From assembly GCF_001866645.1 (NCBI RefSeq), contig NZ_MLYP01000008.1, forward strand, positions 1 through 64,000: a stretch of DNA of 64,000 nucleotides, in the 5' to 3' direction. This DNA comes from Streptomyces colonosanans (GTDB lineage Bacteria > Actinomycetota > Actinomycetes > Streptomycetales > Streptomycetaceae). Position 1 is the stretch's first letter, and the number at the start of each line of letters is the position of its first letter. The translations under genes and the position numbers were made by a program. Under the pieces are notes generated by a model that ran no database searches, was not told the DNA's origin, and worked only from the letters and a program-made list of their open reading frames with translations. Shown here piece by piece: positions 8,827-17,898 of the stretch.

Positions 8827-9950
8827 CCCGTGTCCGAGCCGTTCGCCGCCGCTTGGGGGAGCGCCGGCGGTGCGTAGGAGCGCAGGGGCTGTCCGCCGGG
8901 GTCCGGCCGTACGGCCCCGAGCACGGGGTTGGCCGCGATCGGGGACACCTTGATCCGTGTTCCCGGCCGCGGCGCCTGGACGACCATGCCGTCGCCGAGG
9001 TAGAGGGCCACGTGTGTGGCCTCGGGGAAGTAGACGACGAGGTCCCCCGGGCGCAGCTGCGTCAGCGGGACGTGCGGCAGTTGAGCCCACTGCTCCTGGC
9101 TGGTGCGCGGGATGGCCCGCCCCGCGTGCACCCAGGCCTGCGAGGTCAGCCCCGAGCAGTCGTACGACCTCGGGCCCGCGCCGCCCCACTGGTACGGCTT
9201 GCCGATCTGCTCGACGGCATAGCGCACGGCCCTGTCGCCCTTCGCGGTCGGCGGGCGGGCGTCGCTGAGGGCGCCGGACGCCAGGAATTTCTTCTGAGCG
9301 GCTGCGGCCCCGCCCCGCTCGAACTCGGCCAGTTCGGCGAGCCGCCCGGCGCTGAGCGAGGCGAGCAGCGTCTCGACGTCCTTCAGCCGCCGCTGGATGT
9401 CGTCCCGCTGCTTCTTCTGCCGCGCGGTCAGCGTGATCCGCTCGTCGAGGGCCTTGCGCGCCTTGCGGGCCAGGCCGTCGGCGCGCTTCGCGGCGTCCGT
9501 CAGCTGGTTCATGCTCTTGGCCCGCTCACGCGCCAGCTGCCCGATCACATGGCCCTGGTCGAGCGCGTGCTGCGGATCGCGGGCGAGCAGCACGCGTACG
9601 TACGGGGAGATCTCCGTGCTGCTCCGGTACTGCTGCCGGGCGAGCCGGCCGACCTCGCGCCGGCTGCTCTGCAGAGCGTGCCGGGCCCGGGCGAGCTGCC
9701 GGTCGAGCCGGGCGACCTCGGCCCGCTGCTTCTTCAGCTTCTCGGCGGTTCGGTTGTAGGTCTCGGTGGCCTTCTCAGCCTGCCGGTAGAGCCGCTGAAG
9801 ATCCTTCAGCAGATGGGGGACCGAGCGGGTGTCCGGCTGTTTCACCGAGCCGGCGCCCGGGGCCGCGGCGGCGACGGCGGGGGCGGGGACGAGGACCGCC
9901 GAGGCGGTCACCGCCGCCGTACAGAGCAGGCGGGACAGCACTCCTGACAT
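8787..9950 (-). CDS. Secreted NlpC/P60 peptidoglycan endopeptidase with coiled coil
   Basis: A 387-aa exported cell-wall hydrolase. A signal peptide covers residues 1-28 (LLCTAAVTASAVLVPAPAVAAA). Residues about 40-220 form a long Lys/Arg/Glu-rich coiled coil, as in RipA/CwlO-type proteins. The C-terminal NlpC/P60 domain has its catalytic Cys in YDCSGLTSQAW near 263 and its His in ATHVALYLGDG near 312. The enzyme should cleave the D-Glu/meso- or LL-DAP side of the stem peptide. GGAGGTGATG directly before the ATG at 9950 is a near-perfect ribosome site and fixes the start. The 3' end overlaps the convergent monooxygenase gene by 40 bases. Confidence 0.92.
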   Translation of the reverse strand: MSGVLSRLLCTAAVTASAVLVPAPAVAAAAPGAGSVKQPDTRSVPHLLKDLQRLYRQAEKATETYNRTAEKLKKQRAEVARLDRQLARARHALQSSRREVGRLARQQYRSSTEISPYVRVLLARDPQHALDQGHVIGQLARERAKSMNQLTDAAKRADGLARKARKALDERITLTARQKKQRDDIQRRLKDVETLLASLSAGRLAELAEFERGGAAAAQKKFLASGALSDARPPTAKGDRAVRYAVEQIGKPYQWGGAGPRSYDCSGLTSQAWVHAGRAIPRTSQEQWAQLPHVPLTQLRPGDLVVYFPEATHVALYLGDGMVVQAPRPGTRIKVSPIAANPVLGAVRPDPGGQPLRSYAPPALPQAAANGSDTGYSAAAAPATDAR

Positions 9951-10053
9951 GGCATCACCTCCGGTGCGGGGGGTGGTCGGTCCACCTCGCATCGGAATGA
10001 TGAACTGACTGAGCCTCGGCTGCTCACCGAGTGGTCGGTTCGGTCCAAGGACG

Positions 10054-10368
10054 TCACTCGTCGGCGGCGTCCTGCGTGCCGCCCGGCGTGGCGCCTGGAT
10101 TCGGGCGCGGTTTGGACCACGGCCACCGCAGACCGCCGCCGCTGTCCCCCTCGGGGTCGTACTCGTACCGCCAGCCCAGGGGGAGGCCGAGCCTCCTGCT
10201 CGCTCCCGCCTGGACGCGCCGGTAGACGAGAACGGTGGGCGGACCGCCGGCCGCGTCCGGGACCGGGACGCGGTACGTCTTCGGCGGGTGGCCGGTCGGA
10301 CCGAGCAGGACCGGCAGGACGCGCCCGTCCAGGGGCCCGCCCACGAACGGGGTGTCTTGGCTCTTCAC
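10054..10368 (-). CDS. Hypothetical protein, Streptomyces-type small basic protein
   Basis: About 104 aa from the GTG that gives [21 protein letters not shown] do not recognise a characterised family. The N-terminal [11 protein letters not shown] pattern occurs in small conserved actinobacterial proteins of unknown role; the tail is acidic and Gly/Pro-rich. It is soluble, with no signal peptide. The gene stands alone between the NlpC/P60 gene and the TetR gene. Confidence 0.55.
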   Translation of the reverse strand: MKSQDTPFVGGPLDGRVLPVLLGPTGHPPKTYRVPVPDAAGGPPTVLVYRRVQAGASRRLGLPLGWRYEYDPEGDSGGGLRWPWSKPRPNPGATPGGTQDAADE

Positions 10369-10444
10369 AACCCCAGTGTCCCTCTCACGGACCCGGTGCC
10401 TGGTGCCCCGGCAGGCAACCTTCGCCCCGTCGCGACGCCCGGCA

Positions 10445-10497
10445 CGCTCCCCCAAGCTCTTCGAGCAGGGGACCCCCAGAGCGGGAGGTGCCCCCAC
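10445..10497. repeat. Streptomyces palindromic hairpin repeat (copy 1)
   Basis: A CCCCCAAGCTCTTCGAGCAG core followed by GGGACCCCCA, with an inner GCTC-ttc-GAGC stem. Related copies lie near 48696-48740 and inside a coding region at 59271-59316. It is an intergenic REP-like element common in Streptomyces. Confidence 0.6.
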
Positions 10498-10537
10498 GAC
10501 GCCGCTCCTTGACGGGCAGACGTTGCCTGCCGCGGCA

Positions 10538-11281
10538 CTAGTCTGCTGCGCCGGGGCGCAGCAGGTGGTCCGCGGTGGCGACCGCCGGCAGCACGCCTCG
10601 CACCAGAGCGCCGAGCGGTCCCTCGGCGCTCTCCAGGGCCAGTGCGTTCCGTACCACCGCCGCGGTCTGCGGGTCGCGTCCGGCGGTGGCCACCAGGCCG
10701 GCCGTGAACTGGTCCACGAGCCAGTCCCGCAACTCGTCGACCGGCGGCTGCTTGTCCTCGTCGAGCCAGATCAGGGAGGCGGCCTCGACGGCGGTGATCC
10801 ACGTCCGCACCGTCATCCGCAGCCGCGGACCGGGCTCCTCGACATCGAGATGGCTGAGGATGTGCTCGGCGGCGGCCCGGCGCACCTCGTCCACGATGGC
10901 GCTGGCGCGGGACGTCTCGACCACGCTGCCGCCCCGGAGCAGGGCGCTGAAGCCGGCGTCGTGCCGGCCGACGAAGGCGAGGTAGCGGTCCAGGGCCCGG
11001 CCCAGGCGCCGGCTGAGTGGCCCCTGCGGGGGCTCGGCGAAGCACTGCTGGAGCTCGGCGGCGGCGGAGCGCAGCGAGGCGTCGTACAACTGCTGCTTGC
11101 CACCGGGGAAGTAGCGGTACACGAGCGGGCGCGAGACCCCCGCCGCCTCGGCCACGTCGTCCAGCGATACCTCCTCGGGGGCGCGGTGCGCGAAGAGGAG
11201 CAGCGCGGCCTCGAGCAGTTGACGGCGCCGCTCCTCGACGCCGAGCCGACGGTAGGAGCGGGTGGGGGCCTCGGAGGTCAT
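10538..11281 (-). CDS. TetR-family transcriptional regulator
   Basis: A 247-aa TetR repressor. The N-terminal helix-turn-helix spans about residues 10-60 ([40 protein letters not shown]). The C-terminal ligand domain is helical with [17 protein letters not shown] near 155. The ATG at 11281 is used because MTSEAPTRS leads straight into the domain; upstream codons are unlike protein. It lies next to a divergent pair of diiron proteins, whose shared promoter region carries two short inverted repeats that could be its operators. Confidence 0.92.
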   Translation of the reverse strand: MTSEAPTRSYRRLGVEERRRQLLEAALLLFAHRAPEEVSLDDVAEAAGVSRPLVYRYFPGGKQQLYDASLRSAAAELQQCFAEPPQGPLSRRLGRALDRYLAFVGRHDAGFSALLRGGSVVETSRASAIVDEVRRAAAEHILSHLDVEEPGPRLRMTVRTWITAVEAASLIWLDEDKQPPVDELRDWLVDQFTAGLVATAGRDPQTAAVVRNALALESAEGPLGALVRGVLPAVATADHLLRPGAAD

Positions 11282-11423
11282 GCCTCGCAGCGTAATCGTG
11301 CCGCCGCGGGAAGAGACATCCGGCATCGAGGGGTTCGTCCCCGGGGCCGCACCTCCACCCCGCACGCGTCGCACTGACGGAGACTTGGACGACGGGGCGG
11401 TTCCCCCCGCCCGCGTCGAGCGC

Positions 11424-12353
11424 TCACGCCAGCAGTCCCGACGACCTCCACAGCCGCCGGCCCACTCCCCGCAGCACCCCGATGTCGTCCAGGAAGTCCG
11501 TCAGCTTCTTCGCGCCCGTCTGCATGAGCTCCTGGCGGTGGCCGCTCGCCTTCACCTGGGCCACGGCCTCCCGCTTGTCCAGACCCACGTTCGTGTACAC
11601 CTCGGGGTTCACGAACGCGACCGAGAACACCCTCGCGAACTCCCCGGAGGTGACCCGCGTGAACTCCCGCGACCACCGCGGAGCGGTCAGCATCTGGCGG
11701 CGCAACTCCTCACGGGCGTAGCGGACGTGCCGGGCCTCCTCGATCACATGGATGCGCGTGACCCCGCGGATCAGCGGCTGCACCCGCTCGTCGGGGAACG
11801 TGAGCCGCTGCATCCAGTCCAGCACCTCCTCGCCGAGGAGGGTGGCGGTGAAGGACCCGGGCGTGGTCGAGATCGTCTTGAAGAGGCGGCCCAGGTTCTG
11901 GTGCGCGCGGCTCACCGGGTACCAGGGCGTCCCGCCGTGCGCGATGAGTCGCGCGAACATCCTGGAATGCCGGCACTCGTCCTCGATCTCGGTCAGCGCG
12001 AACCGCACATGGGCGCTCGTCGCCGCCTTGTCGTAGACGTGCCGGACCAGCAGCTGCATCAGGATGAGTTCGAACCAGATGCCGAGCGAGGCGAGCGCCG
12101 CTGCCTCGTGCCGGGAGAGCAGGATCCGCTGCTCCTCGCTCATCCGCTTCCACAGCGGAGTGTCGTACAGGGACACCAGCTCCGGCGGCCAGAACCACTT
12201 GCCGTCCTCGTAGGGCGCGTCCCAGTCCAGTTCCTTGTCCGGGTCGAAGGAGTGTTTGGCGGAAGAGCCGAGCAGCCGCTCGGCCACCTGCTCCCGGTCC
12301 TTGAGCAGGCCGAGCGCGTCGCGCAGCACATCGGCTTCCGTCACGGTCGTCAT
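11424..12353 (-). CDS. AurF-like diiron oxygenase
   Basis: A 309-aa helical diiron protein of the AurF (p-aminobenzoate N-oxygenase) type. Ligand motifs occur in the family's order: FELILMQLL (Glu), EIEDECRHSRMF (ExxH), LLGEEVLDWM (Glu), and IHVIEEARHVRYAREEL (His plus ExxH). AurF-type enzymes oxidise amines or other substrates with O2; the substrate here is unknown. AAGGTGGGG precedes the ATG at 12353 at good spacing; a GTG four codons upstream is possible. It is divergent from another diiron protein gene with about 130 bases between the starts, and downstream of it lies a TetR gene in the same direction. Confidence 0.82.
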   Translation of the reverse strand: MTTVTEADVLRDALGLLKDREQVAERLLGSSAKHSFDPDKELDWDAPYEDGKWFWPPELVSLYDTPLWKRMSEEQRILLSRHEAAALASLGIWFELILMQLLVRHVYDKAATSAHVRFALTEIEDECRHSRMFARLIAHGGTPWYPVSRAHQNLGRLFKTISTTPGSFTATLLGEEVLDWMQRLTFPDERVQPLIRGVTRIHVIEEARHVRYAREELRRQMLTAPRWSREFTRVTSGEFARVFSVAFVNPEVYTNVGLDKREAVAQVKASGHRQELMQTGAKKLTDFLDDIGVLRGVGRRLWRSSGLLA

Positions 12354-12380
12354 CGCTGTCCCCACCTTGTCGAACGGAAC

Positions 12381-12422
12381 GCCGGTTACCGGCGGTCACG
12401 TCTTATGAGACTGCCTGTCAGT
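12381..12422. promoter_or_regulatory. Candidate operators between divergent diiron genes
   Basis: Two inverted repeats lie in the shared promoter region. GCCGGTTACCGGC (12381-12393) is a perfect 6-1-6 palindrome, and ACTGCCTGTCAGT (12410-12422) is a 5/6-matched palindrome. Either could bind the neighbouring TetR protein (inference). Confidence 0.45.
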
Positions 12423-12487
12423 AAGGACGTCAATCCCTCGCGCGTCACTTGTTGACGGCGCGTCTACCGCGTGTGAGCGTGGGGTGT

Positions 12488-13594
12488 ATGCCGAGCCATG
12501 AGCTGTACGCCAATGATCCGGGAAGTCCTCTCTGGCAGGTGCCCGCGAGCGGTGCGGCGCGGTTCAACTGGGAGTACGACGACGGACGCGACCGGCTGCT
12601 CGCCCTCTACCAGAAGGGCAAGGACAAGCAGTGGGACGGGCAGAAGCGGATCGACTGGGACCTGGAGGTCGACCCGTACGACCCTCTCGGCACACCGGAC
12701 GATGTACTGGCCCTCCATGACACGCCGTACTGGGCGAAGATGACCGACCGGGACAAGGGTGAGCTGCGCAGGCACTACGCCTCCTGGCAGTTCAGCCAGT
12801 TCCTGCACGGCGAGCAGGGCGCGATGGTGTGCGCGGCCCGGATCGTGGAGGCCGTCCCCGACCTGGACGCGAAGTTCTACTCGGCGACCCAGACCATGGA
12901 CGAGGCGCGGCACGCGGAGATCTACGGCCGCTTCCTGCACGAGAAGATCGGCATGCTCTACCCGATCAACGACAACCTGCAGTCGCTCCTCGGCGACACG
13001 CTCCGGGACAGCCGCTGGGACATGCCCTACCTCGGGATGCAGGTGCTCATCGAGGGCCTGGCGCTGGCGGCCTTCGGCATGATCCGCGACACCACGGACA
13101 AGCCGTTGCCGAAGCAGATCCTGGCGTACGTCATGCAGGACGAGGCCCGGCATGTGGCCTTCGGCCGCATGGCCCTGCGGGACTACTACAAGCAGCTCAC
13201 GGACGCGGAACTGCGCGAACGCGAGGAGTTCGTCATCGAGGGCTGCTACCTGATGCGGGACCGTCTGCGCGGCGAGGAGGTGCTGGAGAACTTCGGCATT
13301 GCCCGGGACGAGGCGGAGGAACTGAGCGAGAGGTCCCCGTTCCTGCAGCTCTTCCGGCAGTTGCTGTTCAGTCGCATCGTCCCCTGCGTGCGGGACATCG
13401 GCCTGTGGGGCGAACGCCTCCAGCAGGCCTATGTCGACATGGGCGTCTTCGAGATGGGCAACTCGAACCTGGAGCTGTTGATGGCCCAGGACGAGGAGCT
13501 GGCCGAGAGGCTGGACGCGGAGCGCTTCGCCGCGGAGGAGAAGGCCCGCGTCGCCGAGGTGGGGGAGGCGATCGAGGCGGGGGCGGAGGACTAG
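12488..13594 (+). CDS. Ferritin-like diiron protein (R2-like oxygenase)
   Basis: A 368-aa four-helix-bundle diiron protein. The two half-sites are each a Glu followed by DEARH: FLHGEQGAMV with TQTMDEARHAEIYG (near residues 100-150), and VLIEGLALAAFG with YVMQDEARHVAFG (near 190-230). This is the usual carboxylate-bridged diiron arrangement of ferritin-like oxygenases and desaturases. The C-terminal 20 residues are Glu/Ala-rich. MPSHELY is taken as the start; a frame opens 13 codons earlier. It diverges from the AurF-like gene, suggesting co-regulated oxygenases acting on a related substrate. Confidence 0.82.
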   Translation: MPSHELYANDPGSPLWQVPASGAARFNWEYDDGRDRLLALYQKGKDKQWDGQKRIDWDLEVDPYDPLGTPDDVLALHDTPYWAKMTDRDKGELRRHYASWQFSQFLHGEQGAMVCAARIVEAVPDLDAKFYSATQTMDEARHAEIYGRFLHEKIGMLYPINDNLQSLLGDTLRDSRWDMPYLGMQVLIEGLALAAFGMIRDTTDKPLPKQILAYVMQDEARHVAFGRMALRDYYKQLTDAELREREEFVIEGCYLMRDRLRGEEVLENFGIARDEAEELSERSPFLQLFRQLLFSRIVPCVRDIGLWGERLQQAYVDMGVFEMGNSNLELLMAQDEELAERLDAERFAAEEKARVAEVGEAIEAGAED

Positions 13595-13597
13595 AAG

Positions 13598-15172
13598 TTA
13601 GCGGGCGATGGCGCCGCCCCAGCAGGCGGACCCCCGGCAACTCCTCGGGTGCGGTGGCGAGTTCAGCTGGTGTGGTGCCGAGTTCAGCACCGCCTCCATC
13701 ACCGCCTTCGCGATCGGCGCCGCGTTCCCGCCCCCACTGATCTCACCGCGCTCGCCCGCCGCGTCCTCCACCACCACAGCGACCGCCACCGCCGGCTGCG
13801 GCGCGTCGTCCGCCTGCGCCCAGGAGATGAACCAGGCGTACGGCTTCCCGGAGTTGCCGACGCCGTGCTGGGCCGTGCCGGTCTTGCCGCCCACCGTGGC
13901 GCCGCGGATCGCCGCATTGCGGCCCGTCCCCTCCTCCACCACGTTCCTCATCATCTCCCGCAGTAGCGCCGCGGTCGCCGGGCTCATCGCCCGGTGCAGG
14001 GTGCGGGGGCCGGCCACCGAGACCGTGTCGCCGGTCCCGGTCGTCGTCCTCTCCACCAGGTATGGCGCCATGACCGAGCCCTCGCCCGCCACCGCCGCCG
14101 CGATCATCGCCATCTGCAGCGGCGTCGCCCGAGTGTCGAACTGCCCGATCGAGGACAACGCCAGCTGCGACGCGTCCAGCTTCCGGGCGAAGGTGCTCGG
14201 CGCCACCGCGAACGGGACGCGCAGCTTCGGGTCGTTGAAGCCGAAGGCCGTCGCCGCGACCGTCATGTCCCGCAGCCCGACCTCCACGCCGAGCCTCGCG
14301 AACACCGTGTTGCACGACCAGGTGAAGGCATACCGCAGGGACGCGTCCGCACAGCCGGTCGCCTCGTTCGTCAGCAGGGTCGTCGTGCCGGGCAGCCGGT
14401 ACGGGTCCGGAGACGCCGTCCAGTCGTCGGGGTCCGTCACCACCCCCGTGTCCAGCGCCGCCGCGGCCGTCACCACCTTGAACGTCGAACCGGGCGGATA
14501 CGTCTCCCGGACCGCCCGGTTGAGCATCGGTCGCGCCGCGTCCCCGTTCAGCCGCGTCCAGGCCCGGGGGACGGACGCCCTCGACCCGGACAGCTCCCCG
14601 GGGTCGTACGACGGCGCCGACACCAGCGCCAGGATCCGCCCCGTCGACGGCTCGATCGCGGCCACCGCGCCGGGGCGCCCGGCCAGGCCCTGGTACGCCG
14701 CCCGCTGCGCCGCCCCGTTGAGGGTGGTGACGACGTCGCCGCCGGGACTGCGCCCCCGTACGACGTCGTTCCACGCGGGCAGCGGTGCGAGCAGCCGGGC
14801 GGTGCCCGCGAGCACACCGTCCTGCGCGTCCTCCAGCAGCGTCGTCCCGTACACCTGCGAGGCGAAGCCGGTGACCGGCGCGTACAGCGGGCCGTCGGTG
14901 TACGTGCGCTCGTAGCGGAACATCCGGCCCGTGTCCCGCGAGCCGGTCACCGCGCGGCCGTCGACGACGATGTCGCCGCGCGGCTGGCCGTACCGGGCGA
15001 TCATCGGACGGCGGTTGGCGGGGTTGTCCTCGTAGCGGGAGGACTCGACGATCTGCACCCGTGACGCGTTCACCAGCAGGGCGATCAGGAGCAGCGCGCA
15101 CAGGGCCGCCGCCCGGCGGACGGTTCGGGTCCCCCCGGGTCGGGCGAGGTCGAGATCGTGGGGGAGGCTCAT
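13598..15172 (-). CDS. Class B penicillin-binding protein (PbpA/FtsI type transpeptidase)
   Basis: A 524-aa membrane-anchored D,D-transpeptidase. There is one TM segment near residues 20-38 (AAALCALLLIALLVNAS), then a dimerisation region, then the penicillin-binding domain. Its active-site motifs are PPGSTFKVV (SxxK), WSCNTVF (SxN) and GGKTGTAQ (KTG). The 524-aa length fits Streptomyces PbpA-like proteins. The ATG overlaps the stop of the upstream RodA/FtsW-type gene by 4 nt (ATGA), the typical SEDS-PBP pair that makes and crosslinks glycan strands. It converges on the diiron gene with only 3 bases between stops. Confidence 0.93.
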   Translation of the reverse strand: MSLPHDLDLARPGGTRTVRRAAALCALLLIALLVNASRVQIVESSRYEDNPANRRPMIARYGQPRGDIVVDGRAVTGSRDTGRMFRYERTYTDGPLYAPVTGFASQVYGTTLLEDAQDGVLAGTARLLAPLPAWNDVVRGRSPGGDVVTTLNGAAQRAAYQGLAGRPGAVAAIEPSTGRILALVSAPSYDPGELSGSRASVPRAWTRLNGDAARPMLNRAVRETYPPGSTFKVVTAAAALDTGVVTDPDDWTASPDPYRLPGTTTLLTNEATGCADASLRYAFTWSCNTVFARLGVEVGLRDMTVAATAFGFNDPKLRVPFAVAPSTFARKLDASQLALSSIGQFDTRATPLQMAMIAAAVAGEGSVMAPYLVERTTTGTGDTVSVAGPRTLHRAMSPATAALLREMMRNVVEEGTGRNAAIRGATVGGKTGTAQHGVGNSGKPYAWFISWAQADDAPQPAVAVAVVVEDAAGERGEISGGGNAAPIAKAVMEAVLNSAPHQLNSPPHPRSCRGSACWGGAIAR

Positions 15173-16536
15173 GGCGGCGCCGTCCCCTCGTACGGGCCGT
15201 GCGCCGAGTCGCTGATCCTGATCAGCAGCGCGACGATGATCCAGTTGGTGACGAGTGACGAGCCGCCCTGCGCGAGGAAGGGCATGGCCAGGCCCGTCAG
15301 CGGGATCAGGCCCGTCACCCCGCCGGCGATCACGAACACCTGGAGCGCCACGATCGACGCGAGCCCGAGGGCCAGCAGGCGCCCGAACGGGTCGCGCAGC
15401 GCCAGGCCCGCCCGGTAGCCGCGCGCCACCAGCAGGCCGTAGATCAGGAAGAGTGCGGACAGGCCCGCCAGGCCCAGTTCCTCGCCCGCCGTCGCCAGGA
15501 TGAAGTCCGACTTGGCGGCGAAGCCGATGAGGATCGAGTGACCGAGGCCGAGCCCGGTGCCGAGAGCGCCGCCGGCGGCGAACGCGAAGAGGGACTGGGC
15601 GATCTGGCCCGCCCCCTGGCCCGCGTCGATCGAGGCGAAGGGGTGCAGCCACTCATGGACCCTGCCGTGCACGTGCGGTTCCAGGCGGGCCACGGCGAGC
15701 GCGCCGAGGAACGCGAGCAGCAGCCCGACGGCGACCCAGCCGGTGCGGCCCGTGGCGATGTACAGCAGCACCACGAACAGGCCGAAGAACAGCAGCGAGG
15801 TCCCGAGGTCCCGCTCCAGGGCCAGCACCCCGACGCTCAGCAGCCAGATCGCCACGACCGGGCCGAGGACGCGTCCGGTGGGCAGTTGCAGTGGTCCGAT
15901 CCGGCGGCCGGAGAACGCCAGCGCATGGCGGTTGGCGGCCAGGTACCCGGCGTAGAAGACCGCGAGGAGCACCTTCGCGAACTCGCCCGGCTGGATGGAG
16001 AATCCGGCGATCCTGAGCCAGAGCCGGGCTCCGTTCAACGGCGGGAAGAAGATCGGCAGGACGAGCAGGAGGAGCGCGGCGACCCCGCAGACGTACGTGT
16101 AGCGCTGGAGCAGCCGGTGGGTGCGCAGCAGCACCACGACGGCGACGAAGAGCGCCACGCCGGCCGTGGACCAGTACAGCTGGGTGGGGGCCGCCCGGTG
16201 GCCCGGGGTCTCCAGGTCGAGGCGGTAGATCAGCACCAGGCCCACGCCGTTGAGCAGCACGGCGATCGGCAGCAGCAGGGGGTCCGCGTACGGGGCCCGC
16301 AGGCGCACCGCGCAGTGCGCGAGCAGCGCGAGCCCGCCGAGCCCGGCGCCGTAATGGGCGGCACCGGGCGGCAGGGTGCCGTTCTTGGCGAGGCCGACCG
16401 CGCAGTAGCCGTACACGGAGATCAGGACGGCGAGAACGATGAGCGAGAACTCGATGCCACGGCGCCGGGGCAGCCGCAGGGCGGGAGCGGGGGTGTCCGC
16501 CACCGTGCTGGCCCCTGGCGTTCCGGGCTGGATCAT
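15169..16536 (-). CDS. SEDS-family glycosyltransferase (FtsW/RodA/SpoVE)
   Basis: A 455-aa polytopic membrane protein with about 10-12 hydrophobic helices. Family motifs include GARLWLRIAGFSIQPGEFAK (the conserved NGAxxWxxxxxxxxQPSE-like stretch), DLGTSLLFFG and GHSILIGFAAKSDFILATAGEELG near the C-terminus. SEDS proteins polymerise lipid II into glycan strands and work with a class B PBP, here the next gene, with a 4-nt overlap. It is the first gene of the pair. Confidence 0.92.
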   Translation of the reverse strand: MIQPGTPGASTVADTPAPALRLPRRRGIEFSLIVLAVLISVYGYCAVGLAKNGTLPPGAAHYGAGLGGLALLAHCAVRLRAPYADPLLLPIAVLLNGVGLVLIYRLDLETPGHRAAPTQLYWSTAGVALFVAVVVLLRTHRLLQRYTYVCGVAALLLLVLPIFFPPLNGARLWLRIAGFSIQPGEFAKVLLAVFYAGYLAANRHALAFSGRRIGPLQLPTGRVLGPVVAIWLLSVGVLALERDLGTSLLFFGLFVVLLYIATGRTGWVAVGLLLAFLGALAVARLEPHVHGRVHEWLHPFASIDAGQGAGQIAQSLFAFAAGGALGTGLGLGHSILIGFAAKSDFILATAGEELGLAGLSALFLIYGLLVARGYRAGLALRDPFGRLLALGLASIVALQVFVIAGGVTGLIPLTGLAMPFLAQGGSSLVTNWIIVALLIRISDSAHGPYEGTAPP

Positions 16537-16608
16537 GAACGGAACGTAGCAAGTGGGCGGACACGGTGTCCCGTTATGAGGGCAATCGGGTCGTTCCGGT
16601 GGTTTGGG

Positions 16609-17898
16609 TCAGCCCTCGAGGCCGTCGGTCGCGTTCCCTACGCGCCCGGGGAGCGCCAGCGCGGCCACCGCTCCGCCGTCCGGGGCGTTGGCGAACTCCA
16701 GCCGGGCGCCCAGCACCTCCGACTGGCCGAGCGCGATCGTCAGCCCCAGCCCGTGCCCCTTCCCGCCGCTCTCGGTACGGAACCGCTGCGGCCCGTGCGC
16801 CAGCAGGTAGTCCGGGTAGCCGTCCCCGTGATCCCGTACGGTGACGCGCGGGCCGTCGACCGTCAGCACCACGGGGCCACGTCCGTGCCGGTGCGCGTTC
16901 GCCACGAGATTGCCGAGCACGCGCTCCAGGCGACGCCGGTCGGTCTCCACGCGCGCGTCGCGCACGACCCGGACCTCGGTCCCGGTACCGGAGGCCCGGA
17001 CCACCCGCTCGGCCAGCGGCGCGAGCCGCTCGGTGCCCAGTTCGAGACGTTCCCTCTTCGTGTCCAGCCGGGAGATCTCCAGCAGGTCCTCGGTGAGCGT
17101 GCGCAGCGCGGCCACCCGGTCGCGCACCAGCTCGGTCGGCCGTCCGGGCGGCAGGAGTTCGGCCGCGGCGTGCAGCCCGGTCAGCGGGGTGCGCAGCTCG
17201 TGCGCCACATCCGCGGTGAACCGCTGCTCGCTCAGCAGCTTGCCCTGCAGCGTGGACGCCATCGTGTCCAGGGCGCCGGCGACCGCGGCCACCTCGTCCT
17301 GTGGGCGCGTCGGGTCCTTCGTCCGGGGGTCGTCCACGCGCGCGTCCAGGTCGCCCGCGCTGATCCGCCGGGCCACCTGTGCGGTGCCCTGCAGCCGCCG
17401 CGTCACACGCGTCACCGCGAACGCCCCGACGAACAGCGTCGCGCCGATCGCCAGGGCCGAGGACCACAGGATCGCCCGGTCGAGGCCCGCGATGGTGTGG
17501 GCTCCCTGGGCGTAGTCGACCTGTACGGCGAGCGTCCGTCCGCCGTCGGCGGGGCCCGCCGCCCACATGGTGGGCCGCGGGTCGCCGGTGCCGACCATCG
17601 TGCCGCGGTACCCCTCCCGCGCCAGCTCCCTCAGCTGCGCCGGCAGCCCCGACAGGTCGATGCCCGCACGGAACGGCAGCCGCCCGCCCGCCTCGTATGC
17701 CAGCGTCGCCTGGCCGAGCCGGTCGAGCGCCCGGCCCCGGGCCTCGCCGACGGTCTGGTCGGTGACCTGGACATGGACGAGCACGCCGAGCAGGGCGGCC
17801 AGGCCGCAGCACATCACGGTGATGAAGGCGGCCGCCTTCCAGGTGAGGGTGGCGGTCCAGTGGGGCAGCCGCCCGAGGGCCCCTCGCAGCGGGGTCAC
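16609..17898 (-). CDS. Sensor histidine kinase
   Basis: A 429-aa two-TM sensor kinase. TM1 is near residues 20-40 (AAAFITVMCCGLAALLGVLV) and TM2 near 145-165, with an extracellular sensor between them. A HAMP domain follows, then the H-box DVAHELRTPLTG (His near 228), N-box NLVANAHRHG, and G-boxes VRDHGDGYP and GKGHGLGLTIA. The GTG start overlaps the stop of the lipoprotein gene upstream, so the two are coupled. No response regulator is adjacent, which makes it an orphan. A lipoprotein coupled to a kinase recalls the CseA/CseC arrangement, but no sigma factor or regulator is present here. Confidence 0.9.
   Translation of the reverse strand: MTPLRGALGRLPHWTATLTWKAAAFITVMCCGLAALLGVLVHVQVTDQTVGEARGRALDRLGQATLAYEAGGRLPFRAGIDLSGLPAQLRELAREGYRGTMVGTGDPRPTMWAAGPADGGRTLAVQVDYAQGAHTIAGLDRAILWSSALAIGATLFVGAFAVTRVTRRLQGTAQVARRISAGDLDARVDDPRTKDPTRPQDEVAAVAGALDTMASTLQGKLLSEQRFTADVAHELRTPLTGLHAAAELLPPGRPTELVRDRVAALRTLTEDLLEISRLDTKRERLELGTERLAPLAERVVRASGTGTEVRVVRDARVETDRRRLERVLGNLVANAHRHGRGPVVLTVDGPRVTVRDHGDGYPDYLLAHGPQRFRTESGGKGHGLGLTIALGQSEVLGARLEFANAPDGGAVAALALPGRVGNATDGLEG

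Noticed and set aside
12353-12488. Riboswitch in the divergent diiron region
   Set aside because: Only short palindromes suited to a protein operator; no larger conserved RNA structure was seen.
13598-15652. A long 684-codon fused protein
   Set aside because: The upstream extension is antisense/shadow of the SEDS gene; the ATG at 15172 overlapping the SEDS stop is the real PBP start.
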